From positions 1 through 25,662 of the forward strand of contig CALEJW010000231.1 of NCBI GenBank assembly GCA_937898635.1: 25,662 nt of DNA, written 5' to 3'. Below the pieces are notes generated by a model, which worked only from the letters and a program-made list of their open reading frames with translations, was not told where the DNA came from and did not search any database. Positions within the stretch are counted from its first letter, which is position 1. The number at the start of each line of letters is the position of its first letter. The DNA is from an uncultured Pseudomonadota bacterium. GTDB lineage: Bacteria; Pseudomonadota; Gammaproteobacteria; Burkholderiales; Usitatibacteraceae. This document shows, piece after piece, positions 1 through 7,460 of this stretch. A program made the translations under genes and the position numbers.

Positions 1-125
1 ACGACCACGCCGGCCCCGAAGCCGGAGCCGCCGAACCCCGAGCCCCCGAAGCCCGAGCCTCCGAAGCCCGAGCCCCCGAAGCCCGAGCCCCCGAAGCCGG
101 AACCCGAACCCGAGCCGCCCAAGCC
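1..125 (+). repeat. Proline-rich coding repeats in tolA
   Basis: Short imperfect tandem repeats of 12-15 bp (variants of ccgaagcccgagccc) encode a Pro/Lys/Glu linker. They are part of the TolA coding frame and probably form an extended periplasmic spacer. This type of repeat can vary in copy number between strains. Confidence 0.8.
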
Positions 126-648
126 CGACCCTGCGATCGCGGAGAAGCTCGAGCGCGAGCGAAAGGAGCTCGAGCGCAAGGAACGCGAGCTGAAGGAGCG
201 CGAGAGGAAGGAGCAGCTGAGGAAGGAGCAGGAGAGGAAGGAGCGCGAGAGGAAGGAGCAGGAAAGGAAGGCCCGCGAGGCGAAGGAGGCCGCCGAGGCG
301 AAGGCCAGGGCGGAGGCCGAGGCCCGGGCGAAGGAGGCCGCCGAAGCCGCCGAGCAGGCCCGGATTTCCGAGATCGACCGGTACAAGGGCCGCATCCAAG
401 ATAAAATCCGGGGCAAGGCCAACGTTCCGGACACCGTGCGGGGCCAGCCGGAGGTGCAGGTGCGCATCACCATCCTGCCGGGCGGCGACGTGCTCGACAT
501 CGTCATCGTGAAGTCCAGCGGGAACCGCGTGTACGACACGGCGATCGAGCGCGCGATCCGCAGCGCCCAGCCGCTCCCGGTGCCGCGCGACCCGGAACTT
601 TTCAGCCAATTCCGCAGCCTGAACCTGAATATCAAGCACGAACGCTAG
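1..648 (+). CDS. tolA: TolA, C-terminal part (5' end outside window)
   Basis: TolA is the inner-membrane-anchored periplasmic protein that links TolQR to TolB and Pal during outer-membrane constriction at division. The reading frame is open from base 1, so the N-terminal membrane anchor is missing here. In order, the visible part has a proline-rich linker of repeated Pro-Lys-Pro-Glu units (about residues 1-42), a long Lys/Arg/Glu/Ala-rich helical segment typical of TolA domain II (about 43-125), and a compact C-terminal domain of the TonB/TolA-C type (about 140-215) with VQVRITILPGG and the conserved YDTAIERAI helix. It stops 31 bp before the tolB start, in the standard tolA-tolB-pal-cpoB order. 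The repeats alone could suggest TonB, but the location fixes it as TolA. The identity is secure; only the length is unknown. Confidence 0.93.
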   Translation, partial: TTTPAPKPEPPNPEPPKPEPPKPEPPKPEPPKPEPEPEPPKPDPAIAEKLERERKELERKERELKERERKEQLRKEQERKERERKEQERKAREAKEAAEAKARAEAEARAKEAAEAAEQARISEIDRYKGRIQDKIRGKANVPDTVRGQPEVQVRITILPGGDVLDIVIVKSSGNRVYDTAIERAIRSAQPLPVPRDPELFSQFRSLNLNIKHER

Positions 649-679
649 CCGGGCCGTGGGCCCGCAAGGGCCCGACTTC

Positions 680-1963
680 ATGAAGAGACTCCTCGCCGTC
701 CTCCTCCTCGCCTGCGCCGCGCTCGCCGCCCGCGCGCAGCTCACCATCGACATCACGACCTCGGGCGGCCGGCAGATCCCCGTCGCGGTCCTCTCCTTCG
801 CGGGCGAGGACGCGCACGCCCCGCCGCCGGCGCAGTCCGTGAGCACGGTGGTCGGCGCAGACCTCGCCCGCACCGGCCTCTTCCGGCTCGTGAACACGGT
901 GGGCGTGAGCCCGGTGCCCACGGAGCCCTCGGAGGTGAACTTCGTCGACTGGCAGGCGCGCTCGTCGGAGGCGCTCGTGATCGGCAAGATCGAGAACCAG
1001 CCCGACGGGCGGGTCGAGGTGCGCTTCCGCCTCTTCGACGTGCAGAAGCAATCCCAGCTCGCGAGCTTCTCGTACGTGGTGGCGCCCGCGCAGCTGCGCG
1101 CCACGGCGCACCGCATCGCCGACGTGATCTACGAGCGCCTCACGGGCGAGAAGGGCGTCTTCTCGACCAAGATCACCTACGTCGTGAAGCGCGGCGGCCG
1201 CTACGAGCTGCAGGTGTCCGACGCCGACGGCGCCAACGCCCAGGCGGTGCTCGCCTCCAACGAGCCCATCATCTCGCCGGCGTGGTCGCCGGACGGCAGC
1301 CGCATCGCCTACGTCTCCTTCGACCAGAAGAAGCCCGTGGTGGTGGTGCAGAACCTCGCGCAGGGCACCACGCGCGTGCTGGCCAACTACCGCGGCAACA
1401 ACAGCGCGCCGGCGTGGTCGCCGGACGGCTCGCAGCTCGCGGTGACGCTCACGAAGGACGACATCTCCCAGCTCTACGTGGTGCCGGCCTCCGGCGGCGA
1501 GGCGCGGCGCCTCGCGGTCACGCCGGCGATCGACACCGAGGCCACCTTCTCGCCCGACGGGCAGTGGATCGCCTTCACCTCCGACCGCGGCGGCTCGCCG
1601 CAGATCTATCGCATGCCCGCCGGCGGCGGGCCCGCGCAGCGCCTGACCTTCGAGGGGACCTACAACGTGCGTCCCCGCTACAGCCCGGACGGGCGCGCGA
1701 TCGCCTTCGTGCAGCGCGAGTCGGGCCGCTTCCGCATCGCCGTGCTCGAGGTGGACACGGGGCAGGTGACGGTCCTCACCGACGGCGCCCTCGACGATTC
1801 CCCGAGCTACGCGCCGAACGGCAAGATGATCCTCTACGAGGCGCAGGTGAACGGCCGCGGCCAGCTCTCCGCCGTCTCGAGCGACGGCCGCGTGCGCCAG
1901 CGCCTCGTGTCGTCGGCCGGCGACGTCCGCGATCCCGCCTGGGGACCGTTGCCTACGAACTGA
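680..1963 (+). CDS. tolB: TolB, periplasmic beta-propeller of the Tol-Pal system
   Basis: TolB is a soluble periplasmic protein that binds Pal and TolA. The 427-aa product starts at the ATG at 680, which gives a clean signal peptide (MKRLLAVLLLACAALAARAQ, cut near Ala-Arg-Ala); an ATG in frame at 656 would add eight non-signal residues and is less likely. After an N-terminal alpha/beta domain (about 25-160) there is a six-bladed propeller with repeated SPDG-type blade motifs (for example AWSPDGSRIAY, AWSPDGSQLAV, SPDGQWIAF, SPDGRAIAF). The last blade has APNG instead. The length matches the family (about 430 aa). It sits between tolA and pal, as expected for the operon. Confidence 0.96.
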   Translation: MKRLLAVLLLACAALAARAQLTIDITTSGGRQIPVAVLSFAGEDAHAPPPAQSVSTVVGADLARTGLFRLVNTVGVSPVPTEPSEVNFVDWQARSSEALVIGKIENQPDGRVEVRFRLFDVQKQSQLASFSYVVAPAQLRATAHRIADVIYERLTGEKGVFSTKITYVVKRGGRYELQVSDADGANAQAVLASNEPIISPAWSPDGSRIAYVSFDQKKPVVVVQNLAQGTTRVLANYRGNNSAPAWSPDGSQLAVTLTKDDISQLYVVPASGGEARRLAVTPAIDTEATFSPDGQWIAFTSDRGGSPQIYRMPAGGGPAQRLTFEGTYNVRPRYSPDGRAIAFVQRESGRFRIAVLEVDTGQVTVLTDGALDDSPSYAPNGKMILYEAQVNGRGQLSAVSSDGRVRQRLVSSAGDVRDPAWGPLPTN

Positions 1964-2021
1964 GCGGGGCGCAGAATCCCGCTTTCCGCCTTAGAGCGCT
2001 TTACCCGCAAAGGAGCCACCC

Positions 2022-2552
2022 GTGAAGAAGATCGTATTGAGCATCGCCATGGCCACCCTCGTCGCCGCCTGCGGCAGCCAGGAGGTCCGCAAGGACGTCC
2101 CCGTCGCCGACCGCACGACGCCCACGCAGCCGACGACGCCCGGAACGACGCCCACGACGTCGCCCACCGCGCAGCCCGTGATCACCGCCAACCCGCTCAA
2201 GGACCCGAAGAACATCCTCTCGAAGCGCAGCGTCTACTTCGACTTCGACTCGAACGTGGTGAAGGAGGAGTTCCAGGGCCTCGTGCAGGCGCACGCGAAG
2301 TACCTGATGGACAAGCGCGGCACGAACATCAAGATCGAGGGCAACTGCGACGAGCGCGGCAGCCGCGAGTACAACCTCGCGCTCGGCCAGCGCCGCGCGG
2401 AGGCGGTGAAGAAGGTGATGACGGTGCTGGGCGTCCAGGACGGCCGCATCGAGACCGTGAGCTTCGGCGAGGAGAAGCCCGCCGCGACCGGCCACGACGA
2501 GGCCGCGTGGGCGCAGAACCGCAGGAGCGACATCAAGTATGCCGGTGAGTAG
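2022..2552 (+). CDS. pal: Pal, peptidoglycan-associated lipoprotein
   Basis: Pal anchors the outer membrane to peptidoglycan and is the outer-membrane partner of TolB. The 176-aa product starts with GTG at 2022, chosen because an AAAGGAG ribosome-binding site lies 6-7 bases upstream and because it gives a lipoprotein signal peptide with lipobox LVAAC (lipidated Cys17). A Thr/Pro-rich linker (about 25-55) is followed by an OmpA-like peptidoglycan-binding domain (about 68-175) with YFDFDSN and the NCDERGSREYNLALGQRRA diaminopimelate-binding segment. Its last 14 bases overlap the start of cpoB, so the two are probably translationally coupled. Confidence 0.96.
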   Translation: MKKIVLSIAMATLVAACGSQEVRKDVPVADRTTPTQPTTPGTTPTTSPTAQPVITANPLKDPKNILSKRSVYFDFDSNVVKEEFQGLVQAHAKYLMDKRGTNIKIEGNCDERGSREYNLALGQRRAEAVKKVMTVLGVQDGRIETVSFGEEKPAATGHDEAAWAQNRRSDIKYAGE

Positions 2553-3360
2553 CATCCGCCTCGCGGCGGCGGCGGTCGCGTTCGCCGCCGCCGGCGCCGC
2601 CCACGCGGGACTCTTCGACGACGAGGAGGCGAGGAAGCGCATCGAGGACACGCGCGCCGCGCAGGAGAAGCTCGCCCGCGAGACGATGGAGCGGATCGGC
2701 AAGGTCGAGGAGAGCGTGCGCAACCTCGGGGTCGTCGATCTCCTTCGCCAGATCGAGGGGCTCCACGCCGAGATCGCGCGCCTTCGCGGCAGCATCGAGG
2801 TGCTCGCCAACCAGAACGAGCAGGTGCAGAAGCGCCAGCGCGACTTCTACCTCGACCTCGATTCGCGCCTGAAGCGCCTCGAGGGCGGGGCCGCCGCGCA
2901 GGCGGCGGGAAGCGCGCCGGCGGCTCCGGCGGCCGACGCCGATGCGGCCGCGGCGCCCCGCCCGGTGACCAAGGAGGAGCTCGCCCGCGAGGTGAAGACC
3001 TACGACGCGGCCTCCGGGCTCTTCCGCCGCAACGACTTCGCGGCGGCGGAGGAGGCCTTCCGCGCCTTCCTGCGCGAGTACCCGCAGAGCACGCTCGCGC
3101 CCAACGCCACCTACTGGATCGGCATCTGCCAGGCGAACCTCAAGGACTACAAGGGCGCGCTCGCCACGCAGGAGGGCCTGCTCGCGCGCTTCCCCCAGTC
3201 CGCGAAGGCGCCCGACGCGCTGCTCGCCGTGGCCGCGATCCAGGCCGAGCAGGGCCAGGGCGGCGCGGCGCGCAACACGCTGGAAGACATCATCGCCCGC
3301 TACCCGGGCTCGGAAGCGGCAGGCAAGGCGCGCACGCGCCTCGCGGCGACGCGGCGCTAG
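2539..3360 (+). CDS. cpoB: CpoB (YbgF), Tol-associated division coordinator
   Basis: CpoB coordinates peptidoglycan synthesis with outer-membrane constriction and works in the periplasm with TolA. The 273-aa product has a signal peptide (about 1-23, ending AAHAG), an N-terminal coiled coil (about 30-112, rich in Glu/Arg with a long heptad-like helix around LRQIEGLHAEIARLRG) that drives trimerisation in known homologues, an Ala/Pro linker, and a C-terminal TPR region (about 150-270; YDAASGLFRRNDFAAAEEAF, then YWIGICQANLKDYKGAL, then LLAVAAIQAEQGQ). Length and architecture are normal. It begins inside the end of pal and ends 9 bp before queC. Confidence 0.93.
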   Translation: MPVSSIRLAAAAVAFAAAGAAHAGLFDDEEARKRIEDTRAAQEKLARETMERIGKVEESVRNLGVVDLLRQIEGLHAEIARLRGSIEVLANQNEQVQKRQRDFYLDLDSRLKRLEGGAAAQAAGSAPAAPAADADAAAAPRPVTKEELAREVKTYDAASGLFRRNDFAAAEEAFRAFLREYPQSTLAPNATYWIGICQANLKDYKGALATQEGLLARFPQSAKAPDALLAVAAIQAEQGQGGAARNTLEDIIARYPGSEAAGKARTRLAATRR

Positions 3361-3369
3361 GCGGCGCGG

Positions 3370-4050
3370 TTGGCCTCGGCCGTCGTCCTGGTGTCGGGGG
3401 GGCTCGATTCCGCCACCGTCCTCGCCATGGCCCGCGCCGAGGGATGGCAGTGCCACGCGCTGTCGGTGGACTACGGCCAGCGCCACCGCTCGGAGCTTGC
3501 CGCCGCGTCCGCCGTGGCCGCATCGCTGGGCGCCGCCTCGCACCGGGTCGTGCGCGTCGACCTGGGGCTCTTCGGCGGCTCGGCGCTCACCGACCCGGCG
3601 ATCGCCGTGCCGAAGGCGCCCTCGGCCGGAATCCCGGTCACCTACGTGCCGGCCCGCAACACGATCTTCCTCTCGCTCGCGCTCGCCTGCGCGGAGACGA
3701 GCGAGGCGGACGCGATCTTCACCGGGGCCAACGCGGTGGACTACTCCGGCTACCCGGACTGCCGTCCGGAGTACCTCGCGGCCTTCGAGGCGCTCGCGAA
3801 CCTCGCCACGAAGCGCGCCGTGGAAGGTTCTCCCGTCGCGATCCGCGCCCCCATCGTCCGCCTGGGCAAGGCCGAGATCATCCGCCGGGGAACGGAGCTG
3901 GGCGTGGACTTCTCCCTCACCGTTTCCTGCTACGAGGCGGACGGCGACGGGCGCGCCTGCGGGCAGTGCGACGCCTGCCGGCTGCGGCGCGAGGGGTTCG
4001 CCGCGGCCGGCATCGCGGACCCGACCCGCTACCGCCCGGGGCCGTCTTAA
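3370..4050 (+). CDS. queC: QueC, 7-cyano-7-deazaguanine (preQ0) synthase
   Basis: QueC converts 7-carboxy-7-deazaguanine and ammonia to preQ0, with ATP, on the queuosine pathway. The 226-aa product carries the PP-loop SGGLDSATVL at residues 9-18, the VPARNTIFLS segment, NAVDYSGYPDCRPEY, and the C-terminal zinc cysteines Cys187, Cys197, Cys200 and Cys203 (CGQCDAC). The start is TTG at 3370: the next in-frame ATG falls after the ATP-binding loop and cannot be the start. The gene follows cpoB by 9 bp and is probably in the same transcript. queE, often found at this place in relatives, is absent from the gap and must lie elsewhere. Confidence 0.95.
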   Translation: MASAVVLVSGGLDSATVLAMARAEGWQCHALSVDYGQRHRSELAAASAVAASLGAASHRVVRVDLGLFGGSALTDPAIAVPKAPSAGIPVTYVPARNTIFLSLALACAETSEADAIFTGANAVDYSGYPDCRPEYLAAFEALANLATKRAVEGSPVAIRAPIVRLGKAEIIRRGTELGVDFSLTVSCYEADGDGRACGQCDACRLRREGFAAAGIADPTRYRPGPS

Positions 4051-4058
4051 GGGGCCGA

Positions 4059-4127
4059 CTGCCCGGATGGGTATCGGCTCCTAGCCCATGAGAGGGATGG
4101 GCCGTGCCGGGGGGTATCCCGAATAAT
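4059..4127 (+). promoter_or_regulatory. Palindrome-rich leader of the YeeE-type transporter gene
   Basis: The 101-bp gap between queC and the transporter holds three notable elements. First, CTGCCC-GGAT-GGGTAT at 4059-4074 is an imperfect palindrome related to the elements upstream of apr and tusA. Second, GCCCAT-GAGAGGG-ATGGGC at 4084-4102 is a perfect 6-bp inverted repeat. Third, another GGGTAT at 4112-4117 is followed by an AATAAT (4122-4127) that could serve as a -10 box, although no good -35 is visible. The density of symmetric sequence suggests independent control of the transporter. This reading is inference from the sequence alone. Confidence 0.4.
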
Positions 4128-4151
4128 GGAGGGCACACCCGGGAGTTCCCC

Positions 4152-5273
4152 ATGAGCGCCACCGCCAACCTCTCCTCGACCATCGCCTGGTCCGGCTTCG
4201 CGATCGCCTTCGTCGTGGGCGCCGTCGCGCAGCGGACGAACTTCTGCACCATGGGCGCCATCTCCGACGTGGTGAACATGGGCAGCTGGGGCCGCATGCG
4301 CATGTGGATCCTCGCGATGGCCGTGGCGATCGCGGGGGCCACCGCCCTCGACCTCACCGGCCTCGTGGACCTCTCGAAGTCCATCTACTCCCGCCCCGGC
4401 TTCTCCTGGCTCTCCTACGCGCTGGGCGGGTTCGTGTTCGGCGTCGGCATGACCCTCGGCTCCGGGTGCGGCAACAAGACGCTCGTGCGGATCGGCGGCG
4501 GAAGCCTCAAGTCGGTCGTCGTCCTCGTCTTCCTCGCCGTCTCGGCCTACATGACGATCAAGGGCCTCTTCGGGGTCTGGCGCGTGAACTGGCTCGATCC
4601 CGTGTCCATCGACCTCGCGGCCCGCGGGGTCGCGGGGCAGGACCTCCCCTCGCTCCTCGCGGCCGCCTCCGGCGTCGGCCGGAAGGGCGCCCTCCTGGGC
4701 GTGGCCGCGGCCGCGGTCGTGGCGATGGCCGTATTCGTCTTCAAGGACCGCGACTTCCGCACGAGCTTCGATCACGTGCTCGGCGGCACCGTGATCGGCC
4801 TCGCGGTCGTGGCGGGCTGGTACCTCACGGGCCACGTCGGCTTCGGCGAGAACCCCGACACGCTCGAGATGACCTACTTCGGGACCAACAGCCGCACCGT
4901 GGAGTCCTTGTCCTTCATCGCGCCGGCGGCCTACCTGCTGGAGATCCTGCTCCTCTGGAGCGACAAGTCGCTCGCCTTCACCTTCACCATCGCCCTCGCG
5001 CTGGGCGTGGTGGCGGGGTCCGCCGCCTATTCGCTCGCGACGCGCACGTTCCGCTGGGAGGGATTCGCCTCGGCCGAGGACACCGCGAGCCACGTGCTGG
5101 GCGGCATCCTCATGGGGTTCGGCGGCGTGCTCGCCCTGGGCTGCACGATCGGCCAGGGGATCACGGGCCTCTCGACGCTGGCGGCCGGTTCCGTGATCGC
5201 GCTCCTCGCCATCATCGCGGGGTCCTGGGCGACGATGAAGGTCCAGTACTGGCGCCTCATGCGGGAGGCGTGA
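4152..5273 (+). CDS. YeeE/YedE-family sulfur (thiosulfate-type) transporter
   Basis: This is an integral membrane protein of the YeeE/YedE family, whose characterised members (YeeE/TsuA) move thiosulfate through the inner membrane. The start at 4152 gives 373 aa and has a GGGAG ribosome-binding site just upstream. About nine to ten hydrophobic segments are visible. The family's conserved cysteines are present: Cys32 in RTNFCTMGAISD, Cys106 in GSGCGNKTLVRIG, and Cys331 in LGCTIGQGITG, the two halves being internally related. It is a single long (two-repeat) form and no separate TusA-like YeeD gene lies next to it, although tusA occurs at 23531. Thiosulfate as the substrate is inferred from the family and from the sulfur-oxidation genes in the window. 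Confidence 0.88.
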   Translation: MSATANLSSTIAWSGFAIAFVVGAVAQRTNFCTMGAISDVVNMGSWGRMRMWILAMAVAIAGATALDLTGLVDLSKSIYSRPGFSWLSYALGGFVFGVGMTLGSGCGNKTLVRIGGGSLKSVVVLVFLAVSAYMTIKGLFGVWRVNWLDPVSIDLAARGVAGQDLPSLLAAASGVGRKGALLGVAAAAVVAMAVFVFKDRDFRTSFDHVLGGTVIGLAVVAGWYLTGHVGFGENPDTLEMTYFGTNSRTVESLSFIAPAAYLLEILLLWSDKSLAFTFTIALALGVVAGSAAYSLATRTFRWEGFASAEDTASHVLGGILMGFGGVLALGCTIGQGITGLSTLAAGSVIALLAIIAGSWATMKVQYWRLMREA

Positions 5274-5287
5274 GGGGGCTGCCCGGT

Positions 5288-5317
5288 TTGACCCGTGATC
5301 GCCCGGAAAGCTATAAT
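5288..5317 (+). promoter_or_regulatory. Sigma-70-type promoter of the tRNA-Lys pair
   Basis: TTGACC (5288-5293) and a perfect TATAAT (5312-5317) are separated by 18 bp and lie just upstream of the first tRNA. The predicted transcription start is near 5324, about six bases before the mature 5' end. Confidence 0.8.
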
Positions 5318-5329
5318 TTCCCGCTTTCC

Positions 5330-5405
5330 GGGGCGTTAGCTCAGTTGGTAGAGCAGCGGACTTTTAATCCGTTGGTCACTGGTTCGAATCCAGTACGCCC
5401 TACCA
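5330..5405 (+). tRNA. tRNA-Lys (anticodon UUU)
   Basis: The 76-nt cloverleaf has the acceptor arm GGGGCGT/ACGCCCT, D-arm GCTC...GAGC, anticodon stem GCGGA/TCCGT with loop CTTTTAA (anticodon TTT at positions 34-36), T-arm ACTGG-TTCGAAT-CCAGT, and an encoded CCA end. The first acceptor pair is a G-U wobble (G1-T72); all other acceptor pairs are standard. It is transcribed with the second lysine tRNA 40 bp downstream. Confidence 0.96.
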
Positions 5406-5445
5406 ACGTTTCCCCCGGCGGGCGCATCGTCCCACTCCGATTTCC

Positions 5446-5521
5446 GGGCTGTTAGCTCAGCTGGTAGAGCAGCGGACTCTTAATCCGTTGGTCGCAAGTT
5501 CGAATCTTGCACGGCCCACCA
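5446..5521 (+). tRNA. tRNA-Lys (anticodon CUU)
   Basis: This is a 76-nt cloverleaf with acceptor arm GGGCTGT/ACGGCCC (one T-G wobble), D-arm GCTC...GAGC, an anticodon stem identical to that of the first tRNA with loop CTCTTAA (anticodon CTT), T-arm GCAAG-TTCGAAT-CTTGC, and encoded CCA. It differs from its neighbour mainly in the wobble base and the T and acceptor arms. It decodes AAG, the dominant lysine codon in this GC-rich genome, and probably arose by duplication. Confidence 0.96.
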
Positions 5522-5530
5522 GTTCATGAA

Positions 5531-5560
5531 GGGGCCCGGGTCACCACCCGGGCCCCTTTC
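5531..5560 (+). terminator. Intrinsic terminator of the tRNA-Lys operon
   Basis: A perfect 10-bp stem, GGGGCCCGGG (5531-5540) and CCCGGGCCCC (5547-5556), with loop TCACCA, is followed by TTTCCTT. It begins nine bases after the CCA of the second tRNA. Confidence 0.85.
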
Positions 5561-5625
5561 CTTCCCATGCCGCCCATGAACGAATCCGCGCAGGCTCGCC
5601 GCAGCGGCATTTTCGCGATGCCGCG

Positions 5626-7383
5626 ATGGTGACGCGCTTCCTGACGACGCTGCTCGCGTCATGGGCGGCCACCGCGGCGCTCGCCGCACCGGGACTCTCC
5701 CCCGGCGGCCATGCCGAATTCGATGTCGAACTGCCCGAGGCCCTGCGGAAGATGGCGGGGCGCGGCGAACTGTCTCCCGTGAGCCGCGCGCGGGTCACGA
5801 TCGCGGTGCCGGCCCGGTTCGACGGCGGGCGCGACTGGCCGGTGCTGGTCGTGAGCGCGACCTCCGATCCCGGCTTCAACTCGAGTCGCCGCCTGCTTCG
5901 CGCGTACGGCGAGGCGGCGCTCGCCGGCGGGTGGATCGTGGTGGCGGCCGACCCCGCCGGGACCGATGCGTCCGTGAAGGACGAGGTGCCCCTGCGCCTG
6001 GCGATCAATACCGCCGCGCTCGCCGTCCTTCGCAAGCTGTGGCCGGAAGGCGGCCAGGCGCCGCTCGCGTTCGGCGGCTTTTCCGGCGGCGCCAAGTACT
6101 CGTGCTGGCTGGCCGCGGCGTTCGCCAGGGAGGGACGGACGGTGATCGGCCTCTACCTCGCGGGCATCAACGAGGAGGCGCTGGTCCCGGCCGCGACGCG
6201 ACTCGGCGTCCTCGACGACGCCTTCAGGCGCATCCCCGTGTTCCTGCAGTCCGGGGAAGGGGACACCGTCGCCACGCCCGCCGATCATCGCCACGTCCTG
6301 TCGGAGCTGAAGCGTGCCGGCTTCACGAACGTGCGCCTCGAATCCATTCCGGGGCCGCACGCCGTCGAGCCGGGGCCGCTGCGCACGGCCCTGGCGGGGT
6401 TTCGCGACGCGGCCGCGATGGCGCCGGCGGGCAACGCGCCCGGCCGCGCACGGCCGGTTCCGTCTTCCCGGCCCGTGGCGCTCGCAGAGGGCGCCTGGCT
6501 GATTCCGGGAACCTTCCCGCCCGAGCGGCAGCCGGACGGCAACACGCTCGTCCTGCGGGGAAGCGAAGGGCTCATCGTCGTGGATACCGGGCGCCACCCC
6601 TGGCACCGCTCGGCCATCCTCGAACTCGCACGGTCCGAGGGCGCCCCGATCGTCGCCATCGTCAACAGCCATTGGCATCTCGATCACGTGAGCGGGAACC
6701 CCGGCCTCAAGGCGTCGTTTCCCGGCGCCAGGGTCCATGCGAGCGACGCGATCGACGGCGCCATCGCCGGCTTCTTCCAGGACAGCGCGGCCGCCGCGCG
6801 GAAGTACCTGGCATCGCCGGGCGTGCCCGAGGAGATGGCCGAGGACATCCGCGGGGACCTCGCCACCTATGCCGACGGCGACGCGTTGCGTCCCGACGTG
6901 GTCATCGGGAAAAGCGGCACGATGACGCTGGCGGGCCGCCGCCTCGAAGTCAACCTCGCCCGGAACGGCCCGACCGCGGGCGACGTGTGGCTCCACGATC
7001 CGGGAACGGGGATCGTCGCCTCGGGCGATCTCGTCACCCTGCCGGTTCCCTTCCTGGATACGGCGTGCGTCGAAGGGTGGCGCAATGCGCTGGCGCGGAT
7101 CGCGGCCACCCCTTTCGGGCTTCTCGTTCCCGGGCACGGCAAGCCCATGTCCCGGGCGGAGTTCGCGCGCTACCGGGCGGCTTTCGAGAACTTCGCGACT
7201 TGCGCCGGCTCCACGCGCACGGCGTCGGAATGCGCGGAGGGCTGGGTGAAGGATGCCGGCGACCTGCTGGAGGCGAACGCCATGGACGCCGGGCGGGCGC
7301 TGGGCATGGCGCGCTACTACACGAACGACGTGCTGCGACCGAACGCCGGCAACAGCAAGTACTGCAAGCCGGGCGCGGGCTAG
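5626..7383 (+). CDS. Secreted alpha/beta-hydrolase fused to a metallo-beta-lactamase-fold domain
   Basis: The 585-aa product has a signal peptide (about 1-21) and two domains. Residues about 30-260 look like an alpha/beta-hydrolase: nucleophile motif GFSGG with Ser153, an acid candidate at Asp213 (SGEGDT) and a base at His245 (GPHAVEP). Residues about 285-525 look like a metallo-beta-lactamase fold: HWHLDH (His349, His351, Asp353, His354), SGDLV (Asp468) and PGHG (His504). Where most family members have the third site-1 histidine (His-Thr-x-Gly-Asp), this protein reads Pro449-Thr-Ala-Gly-Asp, so the metal site is altered. A Cys-containing C-terminal extension (about 525-585) follows. The substrate is unknown. 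It is monocistronic, between the tRNA terminator and a separate DUF599-like gene, and its start has no strong ribosome-binding site. Confidence 0.82.
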   Translation: MVTRFLTTLLASWAATAALAAPGLSPGGHAEFDVELPEALRKMAGRGELSPVSRARVTIAVPARFDGGRDWPVLVVSATSDPGFNSSRRLLRAYGEAALAGGWIVVAADPAGTDASVKDEVPLRLAINTAALAVLRKLWPEGGQAPLAFGGFSGGAKYSCWLAAAFAREGRTVIGLYLAGINEEALVPAATRLGVLDDAFRRIPVFLQSGEGDTVATPADHRHVLSELKRAGFTNVRLESIPGPHAVEPGPLRTALAGFRDAAAMAPAGNAPGRARPVPSSRPVALAEGAWLIPGTFPPERQPDGNTLVLRGSEGLIVVDTGRHPWHRSAILELARSEGAPIVAIVNSHWHLDHVSGNPGLKASFPGARVHASDAIDGAIAGFFQDSAAAARKYLASPGVPEEMAEDIRGDLATYADGDALRPDVVIGKSGTMTLAGRRLEVNLARNGPTAGDVWLHDPGTGIVASGDLVTLPVPFLDTACVEGWRNALARIAATPFGLLVPGHGKPMSRAEFARYRAAFENFATCAGSTRTASECAEGWVKDAGDLLEANAMDAGRALGMARYYTNDVLRPNAGNSKYCKPGAG

Positions 7384-7401
7384 GACCGGTGCCCTTCGCG
7401 C

Positions 7402-7407
7402 TATAAT
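7402..7407 (+). promoter_or_regulatory. Candidate -10 box for the DUF599-like gene
   Basis: A perfect TATAAT lies 53 bp before the next start codon, within the 11-mer GCTATAATTTC that is also present in the tRNA-Lys promoter. No convincing -35 lies at 16-18 bp; TAGGAC at 15 bp is the best available. Confidence 0.5.
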
Positions 7408-7460
7408 TTCGCCTGCCTGGCGCGCCTGCCGATGCCGCCGGACAATCACGGGGAGTCACG

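Noticed and set aside
1..125. Short direct repeats considered as a CRISPR-like or satellite array
   Set aside because: The repeats are in frame, encode a Pro/Lys/Glu linker and have no unique spacers. They belong to TolA.
4104..4117. Second GGGTAT near the transporter (4112) as a full operator
   Set aside because: The upstream half-site (CCC at the right spacing) is missing, so it is only a half-match, unlike 4059-4074 or the apr and tusA elements.
5330..5625. tRNA-Lys as an attachment site for an integrated element
   Set aside because: No integrase, no repeat of the tRNA 3' end and no change in composition were seen nearby; the downstream hydrolase gene has host-like composition.
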